Assembly (NCBI RefSeq): GCF_000390185.1
Contig: NZ_AQHR01000101.1
Location: 1 to 40,460 of the forward strand
Length of the DNA stretch: 40,460 nucleotides
From: Lunatimonas lonarensis
Lineage (GTDB): Bacteria > Bacteroidota > Bacteroidia > Cytophagales > Cyclobacteriaceae
Direction of reading: 5' to 3'
Below are positions 5,912 through 14,247 of the stretch, one piece after another (position 1 is the first letter of the stretch; every line of letters starts with the position of its first letter). The notes under the pieces were generated by a model. That model ran no database searches, had not been told where the DNA came from, and saw nothing but the letters and a program-made list of their open reading frames with translations. A program made the position numbers and the translations under genes.

Positions 5912-8251
5912 ATGCAAACGCACAACCTCGGCTATCCGCGTATTGGTAGCCGGCGCGAATTGAAAAAGGCCTGCGAAAAATACTGGTCAGGCCAGATTTC
6001 CCGGCAGGAGCTCTTTAATCAAGGGTACGCTATTAAGGCCGACAATTGGCGCCTCCAGCAGCGTGCTGGGATCGACTGGGTGCCATCCAATGACTTTTCT
6101 TACTATGACCAGGTGCTAGACCATTGTCTCATGGTTGGAGCTATCCCTGATCGGTATCATGCTATTTTGGTGGAGAAGAAAAAGCACGAATTAGACCTTT
6201 ATTTTGCCATGGCGAGAGGGTATCAGCGCGACGGTTTGGATGTCAAGGCGATGGAAATGACCAAGTGGTTTGATACCAACTATCACTACATCGTTCCGGA
6301 GTTCCATAAAAACCAACAGTTCGAGCTTTTTTCCGAAAAAGTAATACATGAGTTTGAGGAGGCGAAAGTGCAGGGTATCCTCACAAAGCCGGTACTTTTG
6401 GCCCCGGTGTCTTTTCTTCTACTCGGGAAAGAAAAAGTTGCAGGCTTCGATCGCATTGATCTGCTGGATAACCTATTGCCCGTATACCTTAAAGTTCTCG
6501 AAAAGCTGGTAGGTTACGGAGCCGAATGGGTTCAGTTTGACGAGCCTTTTCTGGCACTAAGCCTTAGTGATAAGGAACAGACCGCCATGAGAAGAACCTA
6601 TTCCGTCATTAAAAAGGCTTTCCCGCACCTGAAGACAATGGTTGCCACCTATTTTGGTGGGTTGGATGCGCATCTTGGTTTGGCTGCGGAGTTACCGGTA
6701 TGTGCACTGCATTTGGATCTAGTTCGGGCGCCTCATCAGCTAGGCTCGTTGCTGGAATTGGTACGTCCAAAGATGAGCTTATCGTTAGGGTTGGTAGATG
6801 GTAGAAATGTATGGAGGAATGATCTTCAGGCATCGTTGGATTTGATTCGTCTCGCTGTCAATAAACTTGGTTCCGATCGGGTGTGGGTCGCTCCTTCCTG
6901 TTCACTGCTGCATGTTCCCTGTGATCTGGAGCTGGAGAGCGGGCTTGACGCCGAAATTAAGGGGTGGTTGGCCTTTGCAAAGCAAAAGATCGAAGAGGTT
7001 GTGTTGCTTCAGCGAATTGGGAACCACACTCGCCAAGACCGGGTTGACCTGAAGGATACCCCATGGCTTGGACAAACCCTCGAACAGAACCGACAATACC
7101 TAACAAGTCGAAATACTTCGACCCGTATCCATAACGAAGCGGTGAAGACGGCCTTGGCCTCGGTACTGCCGAGTCACTCACAGCGGAGCAGTCCGTACGC
7201 TGAGCGGCACAAGCTGCAGACTGAAGCTCTTGCGTTGCCACTTTTTCCCACCACCACGATTGGATCCTTTCCGCAGACAAAGGAAGTGCGGCAGTGGAGG
7301 GCAAGGTATAAGAAAGGCGAGCTAAGCCTTGCTGCCTATGAGAACCTTCTTAAAGCGGAAACCGAGCGTTGCGTACGTTGGCAAGATGATTTGGGTTTGG
7401 ATGTACTGGTGCATGGGGAGTTTGAGCGTAATGATATGGTGGAGTATTTTGGCGAACAGCTGGAAGGTTTTGCATTTACGACCAATGGTTGGGTGCAGAG
7501 TTATGGTAGCCGGTGCGTCAAGCCACCGATTATCTATGGGGACGTGAGCCGAAAGCATCCCATGACAGTAGATTGGACGGTGTTTGCACAGTCGCTAACC
7601 CGACGACCAATGAAGGGTATGCTGACTGGGCCAATTACCATACTTCAATGGTCCTTTGTACGAAATGATCAGCCAAGGAAGGATACCTGTTTTCAGATTG
7701 CCTTAGCCATTCGGGAAGAGGTAAGGGATCTGGAGCAAGCTGGAATTCGGGTCATACAAATAGATGAGCCCGCCTTACGGGAAGGTCTCCCGCTCAAAAC
7801 CTCCGAATGGCCGGACTATTTGGATTGGGCGGTGACAGCTTTTAGGTTGTCGGCTTCTGTTGTCGGAGACCATACCCAAATTCACACACACATGTGCTAT
7901 TCGGAATTTAACGACATCATATCCCATATTGCGGCGATGGACGCAGATGTGATTACCATTGAATGTTCCCGATCGCAGATGGAGCTGTTGGATGCCTTTG
8001 CTGCCTTCGAGTACCCCAATGAGATTGGCCCGGGGGTATACGATATCCATGCTCCTCGGATCCCGTCTTCTGAGGAAATGATCGAGCTGATGGAGAAAGC
8101 GATACGTGTCGTCCCAAAAGAGCGCCTTTGGGTTAACCCAGACTGTGGTCTTAAAACCCGCGGATGGGAGGAAACCCAACGAGCATTGGAGGAGATGGTG
8201 AAAGCCGCCGATGGACTCAGGGCCAAATTTGCACGTAAGGCAGACATGTAA
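5912..8251 (+). CDS. metE: cobalamin-independent methionine synthase MetE
   Basis: This is a 779-residue cytosolic enzyme that transfers the methyl group of 5-methyltetrahydropteroyl-tri-L-glutamate to homocysteine, the last step of methionine synthesis, without B12. The N-terminal half (starting HNLGYPRIGSRRELKKACEKYW) and the C-terminal barrel (starting near FPTTTIGSFPQTKEVR, about 446) have the family layout and normal length. The zinc ligands are visible: His660 and Cys662 in HMCYSEFND and Cys745 in NPDCGLKTRGW. The start ATG at 5912 is followed at once by the conserved N-terminus. The gene is controlled by the cobalamin riboswitch in its 440-base leader. Identification is secure. Confidence 0.98.
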   Translation: MQTHNLGYPRIGSRRELKKACEKYWSGQISRQELFNQGYAIKADNWRLQQRAGIDWVPSNDFSYYDQVLDHCLMVGAIPDRYHAILVEKKKHELDLYFAMARGYQRDGLDVKAMEMTKWFDTNYHYIVPEFHKNQQFELFSEKVIHEFEEAKVQGILTKPVLLAPVSFLLLGKEKVAGFDRIDLLDNLLPVYLKVLEKLVGYGAEWVQFDEPFLALSLSDKEQTAMRRTYSVIKKAFPHLKTMVATYFGGLDAHLGLAAELPVCALHLDLVRAPHQLGSLLELVRPKMSLSLGLVDGRNVWRNDLQASLDLIRLAVNKLGSDRVWVAPSCSLLHVPCDLELESGLDAEIKGWLAFAKQKIEEVVLLQRIGNHTRQDRVDLKDTPWLGQTLEQNRQYLTSRNTSTRIHNEAVKTALASVLPSHSQRSSPYAERHKLQTEALALPLFPTTTIGSFPQTKEVRQWRARYKKGELSLAAYENLLKAETERCVRWQDDLGLDVLVHGEFERNDMVEYFGEQLEGFAFTTNGWVQSYGSRCVKPPIIYGDVSRKHPMTVDWTVFAQSLTRRPMKGMLTGPITILQWSFVRNDQPRKDTCFQIALAIREEVRDLEQAGIRVIQIDEPALREGLPLKTSEWPDYLDWAVTAFRLSASVVGDHTQIHTHMCYSEFNDIISHIAAMDADVITIECSRSQMELLDAFAAFEYPNEIGPGVYDIHAPRIPSSEEMIELMEKAIRVVPKERLWVNPDCGLKTRGWEETQRALEEMVKAADGLRAKFARKADM

Positions 8252-8315
8252 AAAAAGCGCTAAAAGAAACCGGTGGAATTCTAAACAAAATTTGCCGGGA
8301 TAAGTTACCAAACAA

Positions 8316-8347
8316 GATTGGGGTAGCTCGGAAGGGCTACTCCAATC
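8316..8347 (+). terminator. 12-bp hairpin between metE and the PAS gene
   Basis: GATTGGGGTAGC (8316-8327) pairs along its full length with GCTACTCCAATC (8336-8347), with one G-U, over an 8-nt loop. No T-run follows and the PAS gene starts 17 bases later. It may end or protect the metE transcript, or act in the PAS leader. Confidence 0.5.
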
Positions 8348-8364
8348 TATCCCCTTCGTGAAGT

Positions 8365-8883
8365 ATGCGAAGATACAAGGAATTTACACACATGATCATA
8401 AAGAAGAAAATCGAATACGGAACGTCTCCGCTGTTTTGTTGGGACGTGTTTGCTTGTGATACCCTCGAGTTACGCACTACACTCAAAAAGTCGCAAGATG
8501 TACAGGAACTGAAATTTTTGGCCGAGAAAAAAGGCTGGGAATTTGACTGGGAGCGTCTTTTCGATTACAGCTATCAGACCATTGTTTTGACGGGAGTTGA
8601 TAATCGTATCCTGTGGGTAGGGGATGGTTTTCACGAAATGACCGGATACCCCAAAGTATACGCTTTGGGCAAAAGTCCGCAATTTCTGCAAGGGCCTGGG
8701 ACAAGAGAGGAGGATAAGGAATCCTTTAAAGAGAAGTTACTTGGGGGAGGGGAGTTTACGCAGCGTATCCTAAACTACCGAAAGGATCGGTCTGAGTATA
8801 TTTGCGAAGTGACGGTACTTCCCATAATGGGAGTTGACCAATCGACCGCCGCCTTTTTGGCGTTGGAGTCGGAGGTTTTTTAA
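8365..8883 (+). CDS. small PAS-domain protein, LOV-like but without the photoactive cysteine
   Basis: This 172-residue soluble protein has one PAS domain at about 65-170 and an N-terminal region without known motifs. The domain is strikingly LOV-like: residues 102-111 read GKSPQFLQGP, where plant and bacterial LOV domains have GxNCRFLQGP, and 136-141 (LNYRKD) match the flavin-binding strand. The cysteine that forms the light-driven flavin adduct is Pro105 here, so classical LOV photochemistry is ruled out. It may bind flavin as a redox sensor, another ligand, or nothing. There is no kinase, GGDEF or HTH output domain, so it would act by protein contact. ATG at 8365 is the first start; ATG at 8392 is an alternative. 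It follows metE on the same strand behind a hairpin. Confidence 0.75.
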   Translation: MRRYKEFTHMIIKKKIEYGTSPLFCWDVFACDTLELRTTLKKSQDVQELKFLAEKKGWEFDWERLFDYSYQTIVLTGVDNRILWVGDGFHEMTGYPKVYALGKSPQFLQGPGTREEDKESFKEKLLGGGEFTQRILNYRKDRSEYICEVTVLPIMGVDQSTAAFLALESEVF

Positions 8884-9163
8884 GGAGGTTTAATCTACGA
8901 AAGCAGCAAAGCACATCCCGGCATCCGGTAGTTAAGAGATTGCCATGGCCCTATCCGAGGGGACTTCAACAGACATCAAATGGGGACGCCGGCCCGGCTC
9001 GGGAGGAGAAGGAAAAGGTAGTGTGCCACTGAATGTATAATCTGCTTGTAATCAACAAACCAATTTACTAAAAAACCAAGATGGCAAGATTGGTTAACTA
9101 TTTTTAAGATCGGTTAACTATTCTTAAATAGTACCGACGAGCTTTTTGACCTAATTTTATAGC
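8884..9163. other. 280-base intergenic stretch
   Basis: I see no gene here. AAGGAGG at 8882-8888 looks like a Shine-Dalgarno sequence but no start codon follows. The right end holds a 20-bp tandem repeat next to the split lipoprotein gene. Confidence 0.4.
9092..9131 (+). repeat. two tandem 20-bp units before the split lipoprotein gene
   Basis: GGTTAACTATTTTTAAGATC (9092-9111) is followed directly by GGTTAACTATTCTTAAATAG (9112-9131), identical at 16 of 20 positions. Each unit contains the palindrome GTTAAC. The position, 32 bases before the start codon, suggests a duplicated promoter or operator element. Confidence 0.6.
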
Positions 9164-10310
9164 ATGAAGTTCATGGTGTTAAGATGCATTTGGGTGGTGG
9201 CATTTGCTGCATGTTCACGGTCAAATAATAACCCAAGTGGTTTTGAAAATCCCTCGATTTCCATTGTAGACTCCATTCGAGTGGACTACCTGGGAAACCT
9301 TTATGTAATGGACTATGATCCGTCCTCCCAGCTGTACCTTAGTAGAAACAACGGCACCGATGAAATCGTCCTGTTCGACGATTCCGGAACAATAAAGGAG
9401 CGGTTTGCCTTTCAGCAAGACGGCCCGCATGCGGTAACCTCTGCAAATGGTTTTCGCTTAGCGCTCATAGAGGGAAAAGTCGTTGCCATGGACCATCAAA
9501 GGGGCATCCTGTTTTTCAACCAGCATGGAGCGATTCAAAAACGGATTGCGTTGCCAGGGGAACATTTTTTTTCTGGCCGGGACGAGTTTACCCTTTCATC
9601 CGTTAGGTGATAAACTGGCTTATGCACGGCCAGAACGTGGTGGAATCGATTGGGAAAATCCAGCCAGTATTTTTAAGGGAATATATTCAAGCCCTCTATT
9701 GGAAGTGTTGGATACGCTGTCCGGAACTGTTAGGCGAACCATGGCATTTCCTCCCAATACCGTTTACGAAGATGGGAATTATTATCACCTGACATTTCCG
9801 ATAATCGTGAAAAATGGAAAGGAATGGATCCTGTCCTTGATGGCTGAAAGAAAATACCATGTCTATCTCGAAAATGGCAACGAACTGGAATACAACAGAA
9901 CCGTGGATTTGGATTTAGCCGATGCTGTTGACATAAGAGGGGCACCCAACTTTGACCAAATGTATGAGGCAAACCAATTCAATATATTTGGTCGGTTCCA
10001 TGAAATGTATGCATATAACGGGATGATCTTCGTAGTGTATTCGAAAGGTGTCAAGGAAGAAGTGGCTAGGCAGTATAGCCCTGGCAACATGGAGGAATGG
10101 GGTACGTTTATTCATGGAATACCCCGATTCCTAGCAGTTTTTGACCAAGCACACCAGCTGCTCTTCAAGGATATTCCCATGCCTGCCGGTATACATTTAA
10201 CACCAGTTATCAATAGTAATGGTGAAATTATGGCCATCAAAAACCAAGAACATCGGGGTGTGGAGGAAGACATTGTTACGGTATACAAACTGAAATTGGC
10301 AACTAGGTAG
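9164..10310 (+). pseudogene. DUF4221-like propeller lipoprotein, interrupted by a +1 frameshift
   Basis: The first frame (9164-9610) encodes a lipoprotein signal with lipidated Cys17 (AFAACSR) and propeller-like strands such as DSIRVDYLGNLYVMDYD. It runs out of frame after RIALPGEHFF. The matching rest of the protein continues in the next frame from FLAGTSLPFHPLGDK to a stop at 10310. The switch falls at a run of eight T (9565-9572): with seven T the whole region is a single 381-residue protein. That equals the length of the intact DUF4221-like lipoprotein at 38624, and the C-terminal layout agrees. It may be a recent pseudogene, a phase-variable gene switching by slippage at T8, or a sequencing error. 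Its function is unknown; the family is a periplasm-facing lipoprotein group frequent in Cyclobacteriaceae-like genomes. Confidence 0.75.
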
Positions 10311-10352
10311 AGCACGCGGGCAGTACAATGTTCCTGCTATGCCTATCTTCCT

Positions 10353-12515
10353 TTACTCCCAGTATCCAAAATACCGTCCCATCCAGTACGCTACCAGAAA
10401 ATACGTTCCACTGTCTTCGGTAAGCCCACCGTCGCCGCTATCCATAAGTTTAGGGTTGGTATTCCACCTGGAGATATTCCCTTCTTGGCTAGGAATAGCT
10501 CGGTCTGCCTGGTCCCGAGGTGTTCGATGTGCCAGATAGTCCTTCCGGAGGTCCCACCGGTGGCTGTTCTCCATGCGCCAGCTGATTAGGTCGATCGGAA
10601 ATGCATGGATTTCCTCCAAGGCAGTTTGTATATCGGCATCCATCCTTAGCAATGCACTCGCAAACACATTCCAAACCGGCATCCGGTCAGAACGTACGGC
10701 TTGCCAAGTCCTTGCCAAACTGGCTTTGTAAACCGGGTAGTCGGGGTGGTCTTCCGGCAGGTACCTAAGCAGGTTGTAATAAGGAAAGAAGTTGAGGATA
10801 TCGTCCGAATGACTGATGTCAAAGGGGGCCGTAACCTTTGCAAACCGCGCATTTTCCAGGTAGCCATGGGTGTCTACCAAGGTTTGGTAGACCTGTTCAT
10901 ACCGGGGGTTTTGGGTAAACCGATGTGCCGTTTTCAAGAAGGAAAGGATTTGCAGGGAGTTCAGCCCCCGCTCAAACATCCAGTTGGGCGAATGGTTTAG
11001 TGAATCTGGATGCCAAATGCCCCAACGGGTGGGCAGGCCGTCGAAATCAATGAGGTGGTAATCATTGTCCAAAATGTGGGTGACGATGCGGTCTATCAGG
11101 TTGGCCGCACGATCTTTTCCGGGGTCATCTGCTACCAGATCATGGTATAAGGACACTGAATAGACATGTCCGGTAATTTCATCGCTGCTGGTATCGTCCA
11201 GCCACTGCCATTTTCCGTCCGGTGAAGGGTGCCAGACTTTTGGATGAGGCGATCGGGACGGGGTGACGGTATCTTCCGCACGGGCGTAGGATCTGGCGGG
11301 ATATCCGGAAATACCGCTCACCGTTTCCAGTCTTTCCAATGCCTCGAAGGTTCGGGATGCTTTTTCCTTGGCATCTGGGCTTTTGGTCACAGCGTACCGG
11401 TAGCATTGCGCTATCAGGTAGCAGGCGGTCCAAAGCCCGTCGTTGTCCTCATTGTCCATGTAGCTGGTGGAGAGGTCTCCGGGCGTTCGTAGCTTGGATC
11501 GGTTGACCAGCCCCAGTCGGTTATGGCGTGCATCGATGATTTTTTCGATAGAGTCGGCCTTGGTCTGTAGCGTCATAGGCTGCCGGCTGATTTCCGAGAT
11601 GCCGTCGTTCGTGCCAATCCATGTCTTGCCGTTTTCAAGTGATAAAACAGCGGTTACCTCATCACTTGGCAGCCATCGTTTTCCTGCGTAGTAGCGCCAG
11701 GTTTCGGTATGGTGAATGGCTCCCTGTTGGGTGCCTAGCCACAGTCCATCTGCTCCTTGGTGGATAAAGGTGGCAGGGCCAAAGGGAAGCCCGTCATTTC
11801 CCCTTGCTGCCCAATGGTTTCCATCTTCGGATATTCGACCGATGGCCCATGCGGAGCTGAAATAAATATCTTTGCCATCGTTTTCCGACACCAGGGAATA
11901 GTATTTTCTTTCGTGTCCTACCGCCATCATATGCTCATCCATGTCAGTCCACTTGCCTCTTTCTTTCAGCCACAGCCCGTCAAGAGAGGCTACCCAAAGA
12001 CGTTGACGACTATCCTCGACGATCGAGGTTACGGGGATTTTACGTGACAGCTCTTCCTGTATCCACGTTCCGTCCCAAACATAGACTCCTTGGTTAGTGC
12101 CAAGGTAGATCCGGTTGCCTGATGCAGGTTCCAAGCACTGGATTTTCTCTCCGTTCGAAAGGACCGGCAGGATTATCTCTTCTCCGTTAAGTGCGATGAG
12201 CTTCTCGGGTGTAGCAATCCAGACCAATCCAGACTCCTTTATCTGCCTACTATGTAGGATGTTGGGAGCTATAAGTAAATGTTGCCATTTCCCCCCTTCC
12301 CACGCAAATACACCCTGGCTGGTAACTACCGTTGGTTGATCTTTCACGTGATACAGCCCAATCACTTGCCTGCCCGCTGCATCAGGCAAGGGGATTTCCT
12401 TTTTTATGTCTTGCAAGTACTCGCCAGCTGAAAGGCGTTGGGCAACCATGGGATTACCTATTAGCAGAAGGTACACGAAAAGCCAGGTGGCAAAGAGAGA
12501 GGGAAGATATGACAT
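10353..12515 (-). CDS. secreted ligand-sensor propeller fused to an alpha-helical barrel domain
   Basis: This is a 720-residue exported protein. Residues 1 to about 26 form a signal peptide ending in VAQ. Residues about 45-320 contain repeated blades of the two-component-regulator propeller (Reg_prop) type: RIYLGTNQGVYVWDG, RLWVASLDGLWLKERG, GLWLGTQQGAIHHTE and TWIGTNDGISEI. In hybrid two-component systems such propellers bind carbohydrates. Here no transmembrane segment, kinase or regulator follows. Instead, residues about 335-720 form an alpha-helical domain with paired helices and aromatic/acidic motifs (DNEDNDGLWTACY, WLDDTSSDEITGHVY, DGLTEDSGTYFL-like), resembling (alpha/alpha)6-barrel glycosidases or epimerases. 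I suggest a secreted carbohydrate-active protein with its own binding propeller. The specific activity is unknown. The leader holds two hairpins. Confidence 0.7.
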   Translation of the reverse strand: MSYLPSLFATWLFVYLLLIGNPMVAQRLSAGEYLQDIKKEIPLPDAAGRQVIGLYHVKDQPTVVTSQGVFAWEGGKWQHLLIAPNILHSRQIKESGLVWIATPEKLIALNGEEIILPVLSNGEKIQCLEPASGNRIYLGTNQGVYVWDGTWIQEELSRKIPVTSIVEDSRQRLWVASLDGLWLKERGKWTDMDEHMMAVGHERKYYSLVSENDGKDIYFSSAWAIGRISEDGNHWAARGNDGLPFGPATFIHQGADGLWLGTQQGAIHHTETWRYYAGKRWLPSDEVTAVLSLENGKTWIGTNDGISEISRQPMTLQTKADSIEKIIDARHNRLGLVNRSKLRTPGDLSTSYMDNEDNDGLWTACYLIAQCYRYAVTKSPDAKEKASRTFEALERLETVSGISGYPARSYARAEDTVTPSRSPHPKVWHPSPDGKWQWLDDTSSDEITGHVYSVSLYHDLVADDPGKDRAANLIDRIVTHILDNDYHLIDFDGLPTRWGIWHPDSLNHSPNWMFERGLNSLQILSFLKTAHRFTQNPRYEQVYQTLVDTHGYLENARFAKVTAPFDISHSDDILNFFPYYNLLRYLPEDHPDYPVYKASLARTWQAVRSDRMPVWNVFASALLRMDADIQTALEEIHAFPIDLISWRMENSHRWDLRKDYLAHRTPRDQADRAIPSQEGNISRWNTNPKLMDSGDGGLTEDSGTYFLVAYWMGRYFGYWE

Positions 12516-12540
12516 GGTACTTGGATTGATTTATCATAGT

Positions 12541-12557
12541 ACCGAGGATTGCTCGGT
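12541..12557 (-). promoter_or_regulatory. leader hairpin of the propeller-barrel gene
   Basis: ACCGAG and CTCGGT form a perfect 6-bp stem with a 5-nt loop, 25 bases upstream of the minus-strand start codon. It lies between a terminator-like hairpin and the gene and could be an antiterminator or operator. Confidence 0.35.
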
Positions 12558-12575
12558 TGAGGCCACGATTTGTGG

Positions 12576-12604
12576 AAAAAAGAAGCGCCGATTCCCATCG
12601 GCGC
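12576..12604 (-). terminator. terminator-like structure in the leader of the propeller-barrel gene
   Basis: Read on the minus strand, GCGCCGA (12604-12598) pairs with TCGGCGC (12591-12585) and is followed by TTCTTTTTT. This is a good intrinsic terminator shape, but it lies about 70 bases before the minus-strand gene rather than after one. Either transcription attenuates here or the true promoter lies inside the last 70 bases. Confidence 0.5.
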
Positions 12605-12802
12605 CGATTGAAAAGTTTGTTGCAAGGAATTAAAAAATGGTTGCTGTATTAATGACTCAAAAGTAGGGCAATTTTGCGAGGCATTGTTTATCCGTTCGGT
12701 TAAGCTTGTTTTATCAATTACACTAGATATTTCAAGGGGATTTAATACAGAAGTAACACAACCATCCTTTCGAAGGGCGGCCACTGACTTCGTTTTTTTT
12801 CG

Positions 12803-12810
12803 TACCTTTG
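12803..12810 (+). promoter_or_regulatory. -7 box of rimO
   Basis: TACCTTTG is an exact TAnnTTTG match, 17 bases before the TTG start of rimO. It falls inside the longer open frame, which argues that the longer start is not used. Confidence 0.65.
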
Positions 12811-12827
12811 TGGCAAATTCAAAACCA

Positions 12828-14144
12828 TTGAAAGCTAGAACCTTAAAAAAAGATAAAGTCAATATAATCACCATGGGCTGTTCGAAGAACCTGGTTGACT
12901 CAGAGGTGCTGTTAAGTCAGCTTCGAGGTAACGGGATAGACGCCCATCATGAGTCCGCCGAACGGGACAATAACATTGTAATTATCAATACCTGCGGTTT
13001 TATTGACAACGCCAAGCAAGAGTCTATCAATACGATTCTTGAATATGCCGAAGCCAAGGAGAAAGGACTGATCGATAAAGTATATGTGACTGGCTGCCTT
13101 TCGCAGCGCTACAAAGACGATCTGGAAGCGGAAATTCCCCAAGTGGATGCTTTCTTCGGTACCAGGGATCTTCCTGCCATCCTGAAGCGGTTCAAAGCAG
13201 ATTATAAGCATGAATTGGTTGGTGAGCGGCTGTTAAGCCACTCGGCTCATTACGCCTATATGAAAATATCGGAGGGCTGTGATAGGCCCTGTTCTTTTTG
13301 TGCAATTCCTCTCATGCGGGGCGGGCATATCAGCCGCCCGATAGAGGAACTGGTAAAGGAAGCCCGGCACAAGGCCGCCCAAGGAACTAAGGAGTTGTTG
13401 TTGATTGCCCAAGACTCTACCTACTATGGATTAGACCTGTACAAGCAACGCCGACTGCCCGATCTGCTAAGATCGCTTTCAGATGTGGAGGGGATTGATT
13501 GGATTCGTTTGCATTATGCCTATCCCACAGGCTTCCCGATGGAAATCATGGATGTGATGGCCGAGCGGCCTAATATATGTAAGTACCTCGACATTCCTTT
13601 GCAACATGGATCCTCGGAGGTGCTCAAAATCATGCGGAGGGGAACCACTCGTGAAAAGCAGGAAGAGCTGATCCAACGAATTCGGGATAAGGTGCCGGAT
13701 ATAGCCATTCGGACTACACTCATCGCCGGACATCCTGGGGAGTACGAACGGGAGTTTGAGGAAATGGTGGATTTTGTGCAGCGAATGCGGTTCGAAAGAT
13801 TGGGGGTTTTCACCTATTCACATGAAGAGGACACCCACGCTTATGGAATGGAGGACCATGTTCCGGCTGAGGAGAAACAAGCCCGTGCCAATCATATTAT
13901 GGATATCCAAGAGCAGATATCCTTTGAGCTTAATCAGGAGAAGGTGGGTAAGACCTACAAGGTGCTCATCGACAAAAAGGAAGGAGGGCATTTTGTGGGG
14001 CGAACAGAGTTCGATTCAGTGGATGTTGACAACGAAGTGCTAATCGACGCGGAAAAATACTATTGCCGAGTTGGAGACTTTGTGTCCGCCAAAATTACGG
14101 ATGCAACTGAGTTTGATCTTTTTGGAGACGTGGTCACCCCCTAA
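12828..14144 (+). CDS. rimO: ribosomal protein S12 methylthiotransferase RimO
   Basis: This radical-SAM enzyme adds a methylthio group to the conserved aspartate of ribosomal protein S12. From the TTG at 12828 the protein is 438 residues and begins (M)KARTLKKDKVNIITMGCSKN, the usual RimO N-terminus. The frame stays open back to 12684, but that extension is unlike RimO and covers a -7 promoter box. The N-terminal cluster cysteines lie in GCSKN (Cys18), NTCGF and TGCLSQ. The radical-SAM motif CDRPCSFC gives Cys151, Cys155 and Cys158. The C-terminal TRAM domain starts near VGKTYKVLID. The gene is single, divergent from the propeller-barrel gene, and ends with a strong terminator. Confidence 0.95.
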   Translation: MKARTLKKDKVNIITMGCSKNLVDSEVLLSQLRGNGIDAHHESAERDNNIVIINTCGFIDNAKQESINTILEYAEAKEKGLIDKVYVTGCLSQRYKDDLEAEIPQVDAFFGTRDLPAILKRFKADYKHELVGERLLSHSAHYAYMKISEGCDRPCSFCAIPLMRGGHISRPIEELVKEARHKAAQGTKELLLIAQDSTYYGLDLYKQRRLPDLLRSLSDVEGIDWIRLHYAYPTGFPMEIMDVMAERPNICKYLDIPLQHGSSEVLKIMRRGTTREKQEELIQRIRDKVPDIAIRTTLIAGHPGEYEREFEEMVDFVQRMRFERLGVFTYSHEEDTHAYGMEDHVPAEEKQARANHIMDIQEQISFELNQEKVGKTYKVLIDKKEGGHFVGRTEFDSVDVDNEVLIDAEKYYCRVGDFVSAKITDATEFDLFGDVVTP

Positions 14145-14168
14145 GCAGCTACTGGTTGAACAAATTGG

Positions 14169-14202
14169 GTCTAGGCGATTTTTGCCTAGACTTTTCTTTT
14201 TG
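14169..14202 (+). terminator. intrinsic terminator after rimO
   Basis: GTCTAGGC (14169-14176) and GCCTAGAC (14184-14191) form a perfect 8-bp stem with a 7-nt loop, followed by TTTTCTTTTTG. Confidence 0.9.
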
Positions 14203-14247
14203 TTACCGTTAGGTATAAATTTATGTGTTTAACAACCAAAGCAATCA

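Noticed and set aside
7775-8311. Antisense open frame of 178 codons over the end of metE
   Set aside because: It is fully opposite the conserved zinc-binding part of metE and its product is rich in Cys, His and Phe in the way typical of antisense frames.
8882-8895. AAGGAGG as a ribosome binding site for a further gene after the PAS protein
   Set aside because: No start codon follows within a usable distance and no reading frame with protein-like composition continues.
12461-12874. Minus-strand open frame of 137 codons upstream of the propeller-barrel gene
   Set aside because: It overlaps the starts of two well-supported genes, covers their promoter region and has no recognisable product.
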